Shown here in pieces: positions 45,252 to 56,142 of a stretch of DNA of 64,000 nt. The notes below the pieces were generated by a model. It had not been told where the DNA came from, searched no databases, and saw nothing but the letters and a program-made list of their open reading frames with translations. The stretch spans positions 1,674,001-1,738,000 of the forward strand of contig NC_057319.1 in NCBI RefSeq assembly GCF_000687475.1, written 5' to 3'. The stretch's first letter is position 1. The number at the start of each line of letters is the position of its first letter. The translations under genes and the position numbers were made by a program. The DNA comes from Ustilaginoidea virens. Its lineage: Eukaryota > Ascomycota > Sordariomycetes > Hypocreales > Clavicipitaceae.

Positions 45252-47798
45252 ATGGCGGACAGTTTGAGCGCGGTGCCTGCAATCGACAAGCCCATGCTTC
45301 AGCGCCGGCGCTCCAAGAATCCACTCAAAAACATGATGCAACACCTGACAGTAGAACCTCCAGAAGACTCTGACGGAGCTACTCGGCGTGCATCCCTCAT
45401 CCGACGCATCAGCTGGCGCAAGAGCCGAAGCCCGTCTGCACATTCTGATGCTTCGGCGCCTACGTCCGCCACCATTCGCAACATCGACCCGGCCTTGTGC
45501 GCGTCCTGCTCAAGTCTAGCAGTGGACATCGAGCACATCCTGGAAGAAATAGACTTATCCTTTACCAAAGCCCTCCATCCCGCCGCCGAAGATGCCTTTG
45601 GTGAGAAGGAATATTTTGTTTCCCGACTTCGCGGACTGGAAGAAAACAAGTGGGCGGCAACATGTCCCCTGTGCAGGCTGTTTTGGGCCGTGCATATACC
45701 AGGAGAGGGCGACGGCGACTTCGTACTATCAGCATTCTCCAGCCGCGACACCAATTACCTGATAGACTCTACTCGGATGTTTGATATGGAACATCCCGCC
45801 AGAGCCAAATCCAAGGGCTTGGCCCCTTGCTATCTAGCAGTTGTGCCCAAGAAGCGCGGAGACGCGGCAAAGGCGTGGGACGTACTGCCAGAGTGGTTCC
45901 GTGAGAATGGAATGCTGTTTCGAACGTTGCCAAGCCTGTCACCGGAGCCTTCAGGTAGGAGGAGTCGCAGCAAAAGCTCGGAGCGACAAACGCCGGACCC
46001 CCCGCCAGCACTCCAGACTGATTCAGACTGGCTCCAGAAAGGGATTTGGGGTCGCGAAATCCAACAGACTGCGGACCTGTCCATTGCCCGCAGCTGGTTA
46101 CAATTCTGCGACCGCCACCACCAAGGCCGCTGCGGACGACGTCGCATTGCCAAAGACTTGGCAGGGTTCAAGCTGGTAGATTGCACCCAATCGCCTCCAC
46201 GGGTGGTACGGCGACCGCTTTCCGAAAATTTTGCTGCGCTCAGTTATGTATCCGGAAAAGACACTGCAGAACTGTGGCCCAAGGTTGTCCGTGATGCCAT
46301 TGTTGTTACTCGGGAGCTGGGTCTGCAGTACTTGTGGATGGACAAGTTGTGCATAGACTCGTCCAACTTGCAAGAGAGGACGAGCCACATTGGCCGAATG
46401 GATGAGATATTCGAGGGGTCAGTGGTCACAATAGTCGCTGCGCACGGAAACAACGCCATGTGCGGCCTGCCTGGTGTGGGCTCAACCACTCGCCCAGAGC
46501 AGCCAAAGTACGGTTTCAGTGACGGCAATCTGACTCTGGTTTCCAGCTTGCGGGACCCTCGCCTCGATATCAGGAACTCGGATTGGTTTACTCGTGGCTG
46601 GACATACCAGGAGGGTCTCTTGGCTCGACGCCGACTAATCTTTACGGAGCGGCAAATGTACTGGGAGTGTGATGGCATGTCATGCCCGGAAACCCTGATC
46701 CTGCCCCTCGCCACATACTATGACAGGGATGAAGAAAAGATGTGTGACTTTGTACGACCCGGTCTCTTCAACAGTGTTTCATACATTGATGGTAGCTGGG
46801 AAGCTTGGAAGAAGTTGCCGCAGACCGCCGAGGAACCGAGCACGCTCAGCATATTCCGACAGTCGGACCAGTACATTTGCGAATACACCAAGCGCAAACT
46901 AACATACGACCAAGACTCTCTTAGCGCCTTTATGGGAATTACGCGACGACTTGAGAAGACGCTCGGACGCGGAAAACTAGGAAGCATAGTGGGCATTCCT
47001 CTGTGGTGCCCTACGACACCCGCGAACGCGCCTGCGGAGCTCGCTAGGACCAAGCTTTTGTTTGCGCTGACGACCAGCTTTTGGCATCACAGCGGCGGCG
47101 AGGAGCCCCAAAGGCGTCGACACTTGCCCAGTTGGACATGGGCAGGCTGGCGAGGCGGAGTTGAACTCCACTCATCCATTGTCGTGGCGGCTCAGGATGG
47201 CACTTCAAGGGAGAAGAAGTTGCTAAACCATCATTACGTGAGCGCGACGCAACTGACACGGAACGATGCAACCTCGAGAGAATGGGCGTACTCGCCAGAG
47301 ATGGTCATGGTCAGCTCGGATGGTCATGTAGTTTACGACTTTTCATCAGCCGGTGGGCCGCCTTCAATTTCGCCGGGGCCCTACCTCTTGCGTGTCACCA
47401 ATCCGCTGGTACTGGATAAAGTGAAGGCTCGAGTTCACAAGGGGGGTTGGATATTCAATGACGTTTGCGTTGATGTCCGCCTCAGCCGAGGACGCGGCAC
47501 CGAGGCCAACACAAGTGCACCTTTGGCTTCGGAAGCGAACAGACCAAGTGCGATTCGGGAATATCTCGAGCAACACGCTCGTGGCGAGCGGATGACGGTG
47601 CTATGGTGTATTGAAGAAACGACAATCCTGCTTTTGGTGCTGGAACGGACCGCGTCTACCACGTGGGAACGTGTTGGGCGTGCAAGAATGGGATTCGGGC
47701 AAGACCCCAAGGATGTTATGCGACGCTTTGGAAGTTTGGAGGTCCTGGTCAATTCGCTACCTCTCCGTCGCCTAGGGCAAGACATTTTTATCGGATAA
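45252..47798 (+). CDS. HET-domain (heterokaryon incompatibility) protein
   Basis: Intronless, 848 codons. The N-terminal 75 residues are basic and Ser-rich. Then come cysteine pairs typical of the region ahead of HET domains (Cys83/Cys86 in CASC, Cys138/Cys141 in CPLC). The HET domain starts near residue 317: FAALSYVSG, then YLWMDKLCIDSSN, then RMDEIFEGS, then TRGWTYQEGLLARRRL. Canonical first and second motifs are SYVWG and CIDQ; here the Trp and Gln are replaced by Ser. HET domains trigger cell death when incompatible hyphae fuse, but many genomic copies have unknown roles. The gene lies 386 bp from the decayed transposon block. Its C-terminal 250 residues have no domain I recognise. Confidence 0.9.
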   Translation: MADSLSAVPAIDKPMLQRRRSKNPLKNMMQHLTVEPPEDSDGATRRASLIRRISWRKSRSPSAHSDASAPTSATIRNIDPALCASCSSLAVDIEHILEEIDLSFTKALHPAAEDAFGEKEYFVSRLRGLEENKWAATCPLCRLFWAVHIPGEGDGDFVLSAFSSRDTNYLIDSTRMFDMEHPARAKSKGLAPCYLAVVPKKRGDAAKAWDVLPEWFRENGMLFRTLPSLSPEPSGRRSRSKSSERQTPDPPPALQTDSDWLQKGIWGREIQQTADLSIARSWLQFCDRHHQGRCGRRRIAKDLAGFKLVDCTQSPPRVVRRPLSENFAALSYVSGKDTAELWPKVVRDAIVVTRELGLQYLWMDKLCIDSSNLQERTSHIGRMDEIFEGSVVTIVAAHGNNAMCGLPGVGSTTRPEQPKYGFSDGNLTLVSSLRDPRLDIRNSDWFTRGWTYQEGLLARRRLIFTERQMYWECDGMSCPETLILPLATYYDRDEEKMCDFVRPGLFNSVSYIDGSWEAWKKLPQTAEEPSTLSIFRQSDQYICEYTKRKLTYDQDSLSAFMGITRRLEKTLGRGKLGSIVGIPLWCPTTPANAPAELARTKLLFALTTSFWHHSGGEEPQRRRHLPSWTWAGWRGGVELHSSIVVAAQDGTSREKKLLNHHYVSATQLTRNDATSREWAYSPEMVMVSSDGHVVYDFSSAGGPPSISPGPYLLRVTNPLVLDKVKARVHKGGWIFNDVCVDVRLSRGRGTEANTSAPLASEANRPSAIREYLEQHARGERMTVLWCIEETTILLLVLERTASTTWERVGRARMGFGQDPKDVMRRFGSLEVLVNSLPLRRLGQDIFIG

Positions 47799-48183
47799 CT
47801 GCGGCCTGTGTTTGCGAACCTGGTCGCTGTTGTGGGAATGTATGACCTTTTTTTCTTCTGTTGCCTCTTTTTTTTTTTTTTCCGTGTCGTAAGCCGGAGG
47901 AAGGGAGGCAAAGAGGCAAAGTGTATGATGAAGGTTAGGCAACGATGAACGCTTGACCCCATTACCAACGGTCTGGAGTAAAGGGAGAATGGCCAGTGAT
48001 TTTATTACCAGAATTGATACCAGAGAGCATTGCAAGAATACTCAGGAACCGACATGAGAGACAATTCCTGGCGTGCTATAAAGGGCTGCTTCGACCAGTT
48101 CGGAAAAAGGGAGAATCGGGCACGACAGTACGACAGCCCACCCTGTCGGAGCCTTGGGCGTTTGGCATGAGCCGATGCGGATT
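47799..48183. other. HET gene 3' flank up to the TIR element
   Basis: T-rich tract at about 47,850-47,882. No gene seen. Ends with the 9-bp target duplication atgcggatt (48,175-48,183). Confidence 0.6.
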
Positions 48184-48212
48184 AAGGGTACAGGTCAACC
48201 GACCTGTATCCC
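48184..48212 (+). repeat. Left terminal inverted repeat, outer part
   Basis: The first 29 bp of the left TIR. The repeat resumes after element G at 55,369 and reaches about 55,420. Confidence 0.85.
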
Positions 48213-48408
48213 TATTGGAAGGAAATTGGCTTGCCTGTAATGTGGATATCGGTCATGTCCGAGGGTGGATGTGCCGAGTTCTCCCTAGATCAGTAAGCCC
48301 TTAGGGGTACCCCCTATCCCACTATAAATAGCTAGGAACATAAGTCTCTTAGAGAGGACTAGGTTCCTTCAATCAAGCATTATCGCATTTTCCCTAGGCA
48401 TTCTGATA
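48213..48408 (+). repeat. Element G 5' LTR
   Basis: 196 bp, beginning TATTGGAAGG and ending CATTCTGATA, with a tataaata promoter-like box at 48,323-48,330. It is less decayed than the 3' copy. Confidence 0.93.
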
Positions 48409-48421
48409 TGGTAGCAATTGC
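48409..48421 (+). promoter_or_regulatory. Element G primer-binding region
   Basis: tggtagcaattgc starts directly after the LTR. TGGTAGC is the core of the yeast Ty1 site complementary to the 3' end of initiator-Met tRNA, but the following bases differ, so the primer tRNA is uncertain. The same sequence is present next to the element C LTR. Confidence 0.5.
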
Positions 48422-51062
48422 GTAAATATCATAATAAAAACCTCATTTTTATCCCTTACCTAGTGGCCCAGCCTTAAGATCAACTATTATCTTTATTTTG
48501 CTATAAAAGCCACTATTTTCCGGATCCTATTTGAGCAAGCTCTGGGTTCCCTGTTGAATCTGTTAAAAGCCTTATTGCTGATATACTCGTGTGGCCTTAT
48601 CAATCAAAAAAGGAGGCTATTTATTCAGAAAGTCGCGATATTTCCTTTAATCTAATAAATCGACATCTTAACCGCTATTTTTGTCAGATTAATTCGTGCC
48701 CTGAATATTATTATTAGCGAAAATAGGTACTATTACTAATGATAGCTCCAAATTAGTAGTTAAGCTGATGTCCCGATATAATTAGGATATCTAATATAAT
48801 TATATTCAAAAGCGTGCTCTAGAGGATGATATTTAGATATTTATTAACCCTAAGGGCTCGGCGATACTAAATATACCTCTTCTACTAGTATAGGAATTAA
48901 ATAAACCTATCTATTCTACATAGGCATTAGTATTAATACCTATATCGGCAGTAACAGCCGATTTATTAATAGAAGCTATAGATTATACCCCTTCTGCAAA
49001 TACTAAAGCTGCATTAGCAGCTAAGGCATTATCGGCAGCACTAACGGTAAGAATAAGAATAATCCGGCTACAGTAAATTAAGAATATTAAAGAAAACCAC
49101 TACTTTAAGCCGATATAACGCCCTAGTAGTATTAGTACTATAGAATAGATAAAACAAGCTAATATTTAGTATAACTTTCAGAACGACTATTATACAATAT
49201 TTAGTCGGAATCTTTAAGTATATACAGCATAGTTTAAATCAATGCTAAGCCCTAGCTATAAGATATTAGTAGTAGGCGATTAGAATATTCGAGGAAAAAT
49301 TTAATACCTAATAGAATATATACAACCGGTTTAGCTTATTATCTAGGAATACCTTAAAGAAAAATTTAAGTAGGTTATACGATATAACCTTAGAAGATAT
49401 AATATAAAGGAATAATTTAACGAAATCTTTATGTTATATAAGCGATTAATACGAATAGACTCGATCCTTATTAATGGGAATATACCTACTAAATAGCTAG
49501 TAGAAGCTCTTTATTAAAAGTATCTTATTTTTAAAAATAAAATCCTTAATCGAATAGTAAAGGCATAAGAACAGAATAAATATCTCGATTTTCTAATAAC
49601 TATTAAAAATATATAGCAGAAATAGGAGCTAAAAGAGAAGGGGAAGGTTAGTAATAGTTATATAGCATTTATAACTAACGATACTAAACCTTTATTATAA
49701 GCCGCTTCTAGTGATATTTTAGCTTTATTTTCGGTAAAGAAAAAGACCTGCAAATACTATAGCAAGCCCTATATAGTAAAGGGGCCTTATTATAAGAATT
49801 GTTAGATATTAACTTTATCGATAGCTCCGAACTACTTAAAAGATAAGATTAGTAAGAAAAGCTAGGAAGCCGTATATAAAAAGATAAAAAAGGAATCTAA
49901 AAAGGTATAAAATACATTTAAAGCCTTCTAAAATAAATATAAAGGCAAAGGCAAAGGTAAAAGCAATAATAATAATAATAAGGAAGAAGATAGATTAATA
50001 GAGAAAGAAAAGGAAGATAAAGTATTCATAATATCTATCCTTTCTATAAGAACTTACCTAAATAATTTAGGTCTTTTAAAGTCTCGTATCGTACTTAATA
50101 GCAGTACTTTAATATATATCTTTAACGATATAAAGTAGTTTATTAATATTAAGTATAATATCGACGAGCACTTCATTTGTAATACTTATAATAGTATTTT
50201 AAAAGTCCTTGGTATTAGCTCTATTCGAATTATATTATAGGATAAAAGGGCTATTACCTTTACTAATATTCTATATAATCTAATAATTATAGCGAATCTT
50301 CTCGCTATAAAAAAGATAAAAAATAAGGGATTATTTTAGAATAATAAAGTCGATGAGATTTACCTATAGAAAAATAATTAATAAGAAATTATCTTTTAAG
50401 TTTCTTAAGTAGAAGAAAGGCCTTATATCCTCTACTAAAGTAGCGGAAACGATATACCTATAGATAAATTCATTATAAGGGCTTAAAATAAAGCCTTAAT
50501 TATTAATAAAGCCTATTTAGCTTAAAGAGATAGCCGCTAGCCCAAAACTTCGATAAAAACGCCTTATACTATCTAGCATATGCGTTTTAGGCACTTAGGT
50601 TAGGATTTAATAGATTATATCTTTAAGGATATATTATAAATACCTAAGAAAAAAGAAGCTTTAAATTATAAGGTTTATAGCAATATAAAAATCGTAAAAT
50701 AGATATTATAGTTATCTTATAAGCTCTTGATGCCTTAAGAACCCTTTAAAATAGTCTCTTTCGATCTATTTCTATAAGCTACTACTTTTAATAGTAATAA
50801 ATATATAGTATTATTCACCTGCCGATTTATAGGAATAAAGTATATTTTTACAATACCTAGAAAAACCAACCTACCTAGATACTAGCTAATCTTTAAGAAT
50901 TAGGTTTTACGCCTATACAATATAGCGATCGCAATAGTTATCTTTAATAACGAAACAGCGCTCTAAATTAGTAATAATTAGGAAGAAGCCAAATAGAAAG
51001 GCATTATAATTCGAAATTCGAGCCTTAGTTACTAATATTAGAATAGTTATACTAAATATTCT

Positions 51063-52379
51063 CGCCGCCACCTTCCCCCTGCCGCGGGCAGTCGACGCCT
51101 GCCGCGCCCTCAATTAGAGGGCGTAGTAGTTATCGACCTGTCTATATTAGCACCCATCCCACGCAGTCCCCGCACCTCGTACGTACCTCCCCCCCCGCGG
51201 CCAGCACCTCCTGGGCACCTAGGAGGGCGTAAATGGACTTCCGATTCTCGGGAGTCCGTTTAAAAGGTCAGTAGGTCTTCCCTGCCGCGGCATACGCGAA
51301 ATACGCCGCCCTAGGCCCTATGCGGTACTACGCCGTATTACTATCGTTTAAACGCCGGTCGGATTAGGGTTCAGTCGGTCGGATCCTACCTTATTAAGAG
51401 TAGTAATAATATTTAGGGTCTTCGGCTCGCATTAGGCAAGGGTCGCAGGGCCAGCCTCATGGCTCGCCGGGCTAGTAATAACGGGTCAGTAACGCCAGCA
51501 CGGCGGGAGCGGGTAGTACCCACCCCCTTATCTAAAGATGCCAACTTTTTCGGCATACTGCTACTATTGTTGTTGTTACTATTACTGTAGCTGTTGCTGC
51601 TACTGCTGTTGCTACTGCTGATGCTATTACTGCTGCTGTCGCTAATACTGATGCTGCTGCTATTATTACCGCCCTACCGCACGGGTTAGCGTTATCCCCG
51701 CAGCGCTAGAGAACGGGGCTTAAGGGGATCACATATAGAAAAATAACGGCTATATAGAAAGGAAGAAAAAGGGATTAAAAAGTCAGGGGGCACCCGCACC
51801 TTTATATCTTCGCCCGATTAAAGGCCCCTATACCCTCTCTTTATACTCGGCTTACCCTAACCCCCGATCCGATACCGCTTGCCTTCTACTAAGCACCCCC
51901 CCTGCAGCCAATTCGCCGCCGATATGGCCCCAATAATAGAAAATTCCCTCACTCTTACTCTAATACCCCCGCGCGATACGTATGCCATATAGCCGGCGTG
52001 CGTGCTGCGCAGCCGGTGCTGCCCCGCTTATATAACCTCTACTTCACTTTCGATTTATAGCGTACCAACCCGGGACCACCCCTCCCCTATAGATACTAGA
52101 CCTACCTTTTTCCGGACCTACTTTCTCTAGATCGCTCTTACACTCTTCCCAGCACTGCCGCTAGGTACGATCCTAAGCGATAGCGCACCTACCTTCCCTA
52201 CGTACCGGAAACCTGTCGGCCCCCTTGGGGGCCCGACTCCCCAGTCGTTATAATTATACTAGCAGGAAGGGTTTTCCCCCCGGACCTCGGGTTTTTCCCT
52301 TCCGGATTATTTGCCGGAGTACTAGATAGGCAATTCTAGCTTAGAATAGCCCCCTAGAGTAATTTAATAATAATAATAA
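51063..52379 (+). mobile_element. Non-LTR (LINE/SINE-like) insertion in element G
   Basis: GC-rich 1,317-bp block inside AT-rich element G. It is flanked by a perfect 15-bp direct repeat, tatactaaatattct (51,048-51,062 and 52,380-52,394), and ends in a (TAA)n tail (about 52,365-52,379). Variable long target duplication plus a simple 3' tail is the hallmark of target-primed insertion by a non-LTR element. No reverse transcriptase is visible, so it is either a 5'-truncated or internally deleted LINE or a SINE-like parasite. It contains an imperfect CTG/TTG trinucleotide array (51,550-51,665) and C-rich stretches. Confidence 0.75.
51550..51668 (+). repeat. Imperfect (CTG/CTA/TTG)n trinucleotide array
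   Basis: About 38 triplets of the NTN class (gctgctactgctgttgctac and similar) inside the non-LTR insertion. It may be a relic of a coding homopolymer tract or a microsatellite. Confidence 0.8.
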
Positions 52380-55167
52380 TATACTAAATATTCTAGGGGG
52401 GTATTAAAGATAAAGATAGCCCTTCTTAATATATAAGCAGGTTTTCCTAAGGAGTTATAGCCTGTTATAGCTAAAGTAGTAATATATTTGCTAAATTAAA
52501 GCCCTAAGAAGTCAGAAAGACCTTATGATAACTAGAAGTTACCTCTTTAAATACTTTAACTTTAGCTCTATAATAATAAGCCCGCCTAGAAATATCTACC
52601 GGCAGATATTTATCTAAAAATTTACTACCTCCGCGCCTATAGATATAAGGCTTTCATAATAACTCGCAATAGGATATTATAGAAAGGTCTAAAGCTTAAT
52701 CAAAAAGCTTATATCGGGTATTTAGCAGGCTATATCTCAACTACTTAATACCTAATTTAGGTGCTTTTATTGAAAAGAAGCTACTAGTTTAATTCTAGCT
52801 ATATTATATTCAATAAGACCGTTTTTTATTAAAATAAATGCTACTTACTAATTTCTAAATAATAGAAAGAGGCCCTAAATAGCCTTATTAGTAATATTAA
52901 AGAAATACCTATTATTAACGATTTTAAATTTATATTATCTAGGGATTCGATTGAAAATATCTTTACTAACGATCTTATTATTAAATAAGCACTAAAGGCA
53001 TAAAATAAAGCTACTAATAATACCCCTTAACTAATGGAAATTAATCTTAAGGTTATAGATTACCCCAAAGAAGCTATCGCTTAAGCGATACTACTATCCC
53101 TACTATTTTTGCCTAAGCCTAATAATAAACTTAAGCCGATTACTCCCTTCGATAATATATTCTTTATAAAGCTTAAAGGAAATGCTTATAATATATTCGC
53201 AGCTTCTATCGCGAAGCCTTTAGCTATAATAGAGGCACTATATATTATAAATATGCCTAAAGAGCTAGCAATATAAAGGGAGCTTAAAAAGCACCCTAAG
53301 TGCGAAGAATTTATTATTACTATAAAAAAAGAATATTTAAAGGTTATAAATAGGGAGATTAGGTATATTATTTAACGAAATAATTTATCTATTAACCCTT
53401 AGATTAAGCCATTAGACCTAAAATAGGTATTTACCTATAAATAGGACTAAGATAGGTATCTTACTAGTTATAAGGCACGATTGTGCGTTTGTAGTAATTA
53501 ATAACCCTATAATCTTTATAATACCCAGGCAGTGACGCTTATGGTACATATATTTCGGCTTCTTATAGCGTTAATATACTTCTTTAACCTAGAAACGCAT
53601 TAATATAACTTCGTCACGGCCTTTCTTAATATACTACTTAATGAGACTATCTATTGCAAATAACCTAATGGATTCTATAATAGTTTCATATTTATTAGGT
53701 TATTATATACCCTATATAGGCTTCGAAGGTCTCCGCTATTATAGTTTAAAGAGTTATTACGATTCCTATTGTAATAAGGCTTTAAATAGGTCTATAAAGA
53801 CCCCTATATCTTTATTAATAGCTTCCTTATTATATTCTTCTATGTTAATAACCTAGTCGTGCTTTATTATAAGTTATAGATAGAGGCATTCGAATCGTTT
53901 TATATAGTATTAATAGCGGCATTTAAGATTAAGGATCTCGGCGAGCTATAGTAGTTCCTAGCAATTAAGGTTATTTGCAACCGTACGGCTAGAAAGTTAT
54001 AGCTTATACAAAGGGCTTACTTTAATAAGCTGGCGATAAAATATAACCTTACCGTATTTAATAATACTAAAGACCGCCTTCTAAAGCACCCGCTACACAC
54101 TATAAGACTTAAGGCATTCGATAGGATAGCTAAACTATACGATATAAAGTAATACCAATCAATAGTAGGCTTATTAGTATATCTAATTATAATTATAAGG
54201 CCTAAACTAGGCTATATTAGATCGCAGCTATTAAGATTCCTTTAAAATCCGGGTCTAGACTATTTATAAGCCGCAAAAAAGGCACTCGACTATAGCTATA
54301 CGTAGAAGAATACCGCAATAGAGTTCCAGGCTAATATAGCAGAAATAGAGGCATTTTCTAATACTTCTTATACCAACGATATTATAATACGATGAAGCAG
54401 TTAGAGCTATATAATTAAGCTCTTTAGCGGCCCGATTATATATAAATCGGGTTAATAGGATACTATTATAATATCATCAATAGAGGCAAAGCTTCTTGCG
54501 ATATTTTATATAGTAAAAGAGGTTATTGCCTTCAAGAGATTATACGAGGAAGTTAGGCTCCAATTATATACTGATATCCCTATAATTTAATGCGATAATA
54601 TCTAGACTATTCGCCTATTAAAGGAGGAATTCTTTAAGCTCATAATATAGCTTCATTATATAGATATTTATTATTATTAGCTGCGCTAAGAGGTTTAGAA
54701 AAGAACGATCGATATTATATAGGTTCTAATAGGCAATATGGTCGCTAATGGTTTTATAAAGCCTCTAATAGGCTAGAAATTTAAAATCTTCTGCCGGCAA
54801 CTTAGGCTTATTATTTTAAAAGGATCCTCCGATGCTAGACCGCAGTCTCACAATATTAACCTTAGTGGTAAGGAAGAGCCTTAAAAGGATTAAAAGACGC
54901 CCTAAAAAATTAGATTGAATCGGGTTTTTCTAATAGCTACACTTATTTCCTATAAAAAATTGGAATCTATAGTTTATTATTATTTTTCTACTTTATATGT
55001 ATACTATTGGGCCAATTTACCCCTATATAGGTAGCCTGTTTAATAACGGCACCGTCATTTTGCGCATATCGTTTTGAGTGGATTAATATTTCTACTTATT
55101 ATCTTGCTTTGCACTGAGTTTAGCTATATAGTAGGATATCCTAGAGAAAGTATATCCTAAAGGGGTG

Positions 55168-55363
55168 TATTAGAAGGAAATTGGCTTGCCTATAATATAG
55201 ATATCGGTTATATCCGAGGGTGGATATGCTGAGTTCTCCCTAGATTAGTAAGCCCTTAGGGGTACCCCCTATCTAACTATAAATAGCTGGGAACATAAGT
55301 CTCTTAGAGAGGACTAGGTTCCTTTAATTAAGCATTATCGTATTTTCCCTAGGCATTCTGATA
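55168..55363 (+). repeat. Element G 3' LTR
   Basis: 196 bp. Compared with the 5' LTR it differs at about 17 positions, nearly all C-to-T or G-to-A at CpA/TpG sites in this copy. Confidence 0.93.
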
Positions 55364-55368
55364 ATCCC

Positions 55369-55420
55369 CCCCTTGTCATCCGACCCCCCTATAATAACTT
55401 AACTGACCTGACCATTGCTA
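55369..55420 (+). repeat. Left terminal inverted repeat, inner part
   Basis: Continues the TIR begun at 48,184: ccccttgtcatccgaccccc and on through cttaactgacctgacca. Its mirror is at about 56,065-56,118. Confidence 0.85.
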
Positions 55421-55469
55421 TAGGCTATACTCTTAATATAATTGGTTTATTAGGGAATAGTGGGGTCAG

Positions 55470-56050
55470 GTCACTTTATATAGAATACTATATAGAGAAG
55501 TACTTTCTCTGCTATTTTACTAGGTTCCTAGGTAGGGGTACCTAATAGAAGAAATTAAAGAAGTCACTTTCTATAGAAAAATATAGAGAGAAATACTTTC
55601 TCTACTATTTTATTAGGTTCTTATATAAGGGTACCTAATATAGGAAATAAAATAAGTCACTTTATATAGAAATATATATATAAAGGTACCTACCTCTCTT
55701 TCTATCCTTAGTACCTATTAGGTAGGTAGGTACCTAGGTACCTAGGTACTAGGCATTTAGTAGAAGTATTAGAAGTCACTTTATATAGAAAAATATATAT
55801 AAAGGTACCTTTTTCTACTATAATACCTAAGTACCTAAGTACCTACCTAGTAAAAAGAAAGGAAGTCACTTTCTATAGAAAAGTCTATATAAAGGTACTT
55901 TATTTACTTTTAATACTAGGTTCTTAGGTAGGGATACCTAATAAAAATATAATAGAAGTCACTTCCTATAGGAAAATATATATAAAGATACTTATAGTCT
56001 AGTAGCTACTGTAGATTAAAAGATCTACTACTCTTTATTAGTATATCTCT
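55470..56050 (+). repeat. Six tandem ~93-bp repeats inside the TIR element
   Basis: Units start with gtcactt(t/c)(t/a)tatag at 55,470, 55,563, 55,656, 55,775, 55,865 and 55,958. Spacings are 93, 93, 119, 90 and 93 bp. Each has the order gtcactt - tatagaaaaatatata - aaggtac - taggt(a/t)cct. The third is longer through extra copies of taggtacc. Confidence 0.85.
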
Positions 56051-56064
56051 ATATTAGGAAAGAG

Positions 56065-56142
56065 CCTTGGTTAGGTTAGTTAAGTTATTATAGGGGGGTC
56101 GAATGATAAGGGGGGGGCATAGGTCGGTTGATATGTAGTCTT
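56065..56142 (-). repeat. Right terminal inverted repeat
   Basis: Inverted counterpart of 48,184-48,212 plus 55,369-55,420, with an 8-base G run where the left side has C7. Followed directly by the target duplication atgcggatt (56,143-56,151). Confidence 0.85.

Larger units (their letters stand above)
48840..54900 (+). pseudogene. Element G gag-pol remnant
   Basis: Heavily decayed copia polyprotein, AT-rich with dense TAG/TAA. Readable parts are a gag core at about 48,900-49,900 ending in a Lys/Asn-rich tail (49,930-49,990), a protease-like stretch at about 50,090-50,340, integrase from about 50,570 (split by the insert at 51,063-52,379), reverse transcriptase at about 53,280-54,000 (open piece 53,641-53,856) and RNase H up to about 54,850. 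The catalytic motifs are broken. Glutamine and tryptophan positions are mostly stops, as RIP produces. Confidence 0.8.
48213..55363 (+). mobile_element. Element G: complete Ty1/copia-type LTR retrotransposon, 7,151 bp, RIP-damaged
   Basis: Direct LTRs of 196 bp each (48,213-48,408 and 55,168-55,363), with 5-bp target duplication ATCCC (48,208-48,212 and 55,364-55,368). It inserted into the left TIR of the DNA element. A primer-binding region (tggtagcaattgc, 48,409) follows the 5' LTR and a purine-rich aaaggggtg precedes the 3' LTR. gag, protease, integrase, RT and RNase H remnants lie in copia order. It carries a 1.3-kb non-LTR-like insertion in the integrase region. Element C at 16,564-17,960 is another copy of this family in inverted orientation. 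Confidence 0.93.
48184..56142. mobile_element. Non-autonomous TIR DNA transposon (9-bp target duplication), split by element G
   Basis: The left end aagggtacaggtcaaccgac and the right end, read in reverse, aagactacatatcaaccgac, start inverted repeats of about 75 bp. The repeats continue across the G insertion with tcatccgacccccctataat / tcattcgacccccctataat and mostly differ by G/A or C/T. A perfect 9-bp duplication ATGCGGATT flanks the ends (48,175-48,183 and 56,143-56,151). Without element G and one copy of its duplication the element is about 0.8 kb. It encodes no protein and has six internal repeats. A 9-bp duplication and long inverted repeats suggest a Mutator-like family; this is inference. 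Confidence 0.85.

Noticed and set aside
55470..56050. CRISPR-like array
   Set aside because: The repeats are directly tandem with no unique spacers of constant size, lie inside a eukaryotic transposon, and there are no cas genes.
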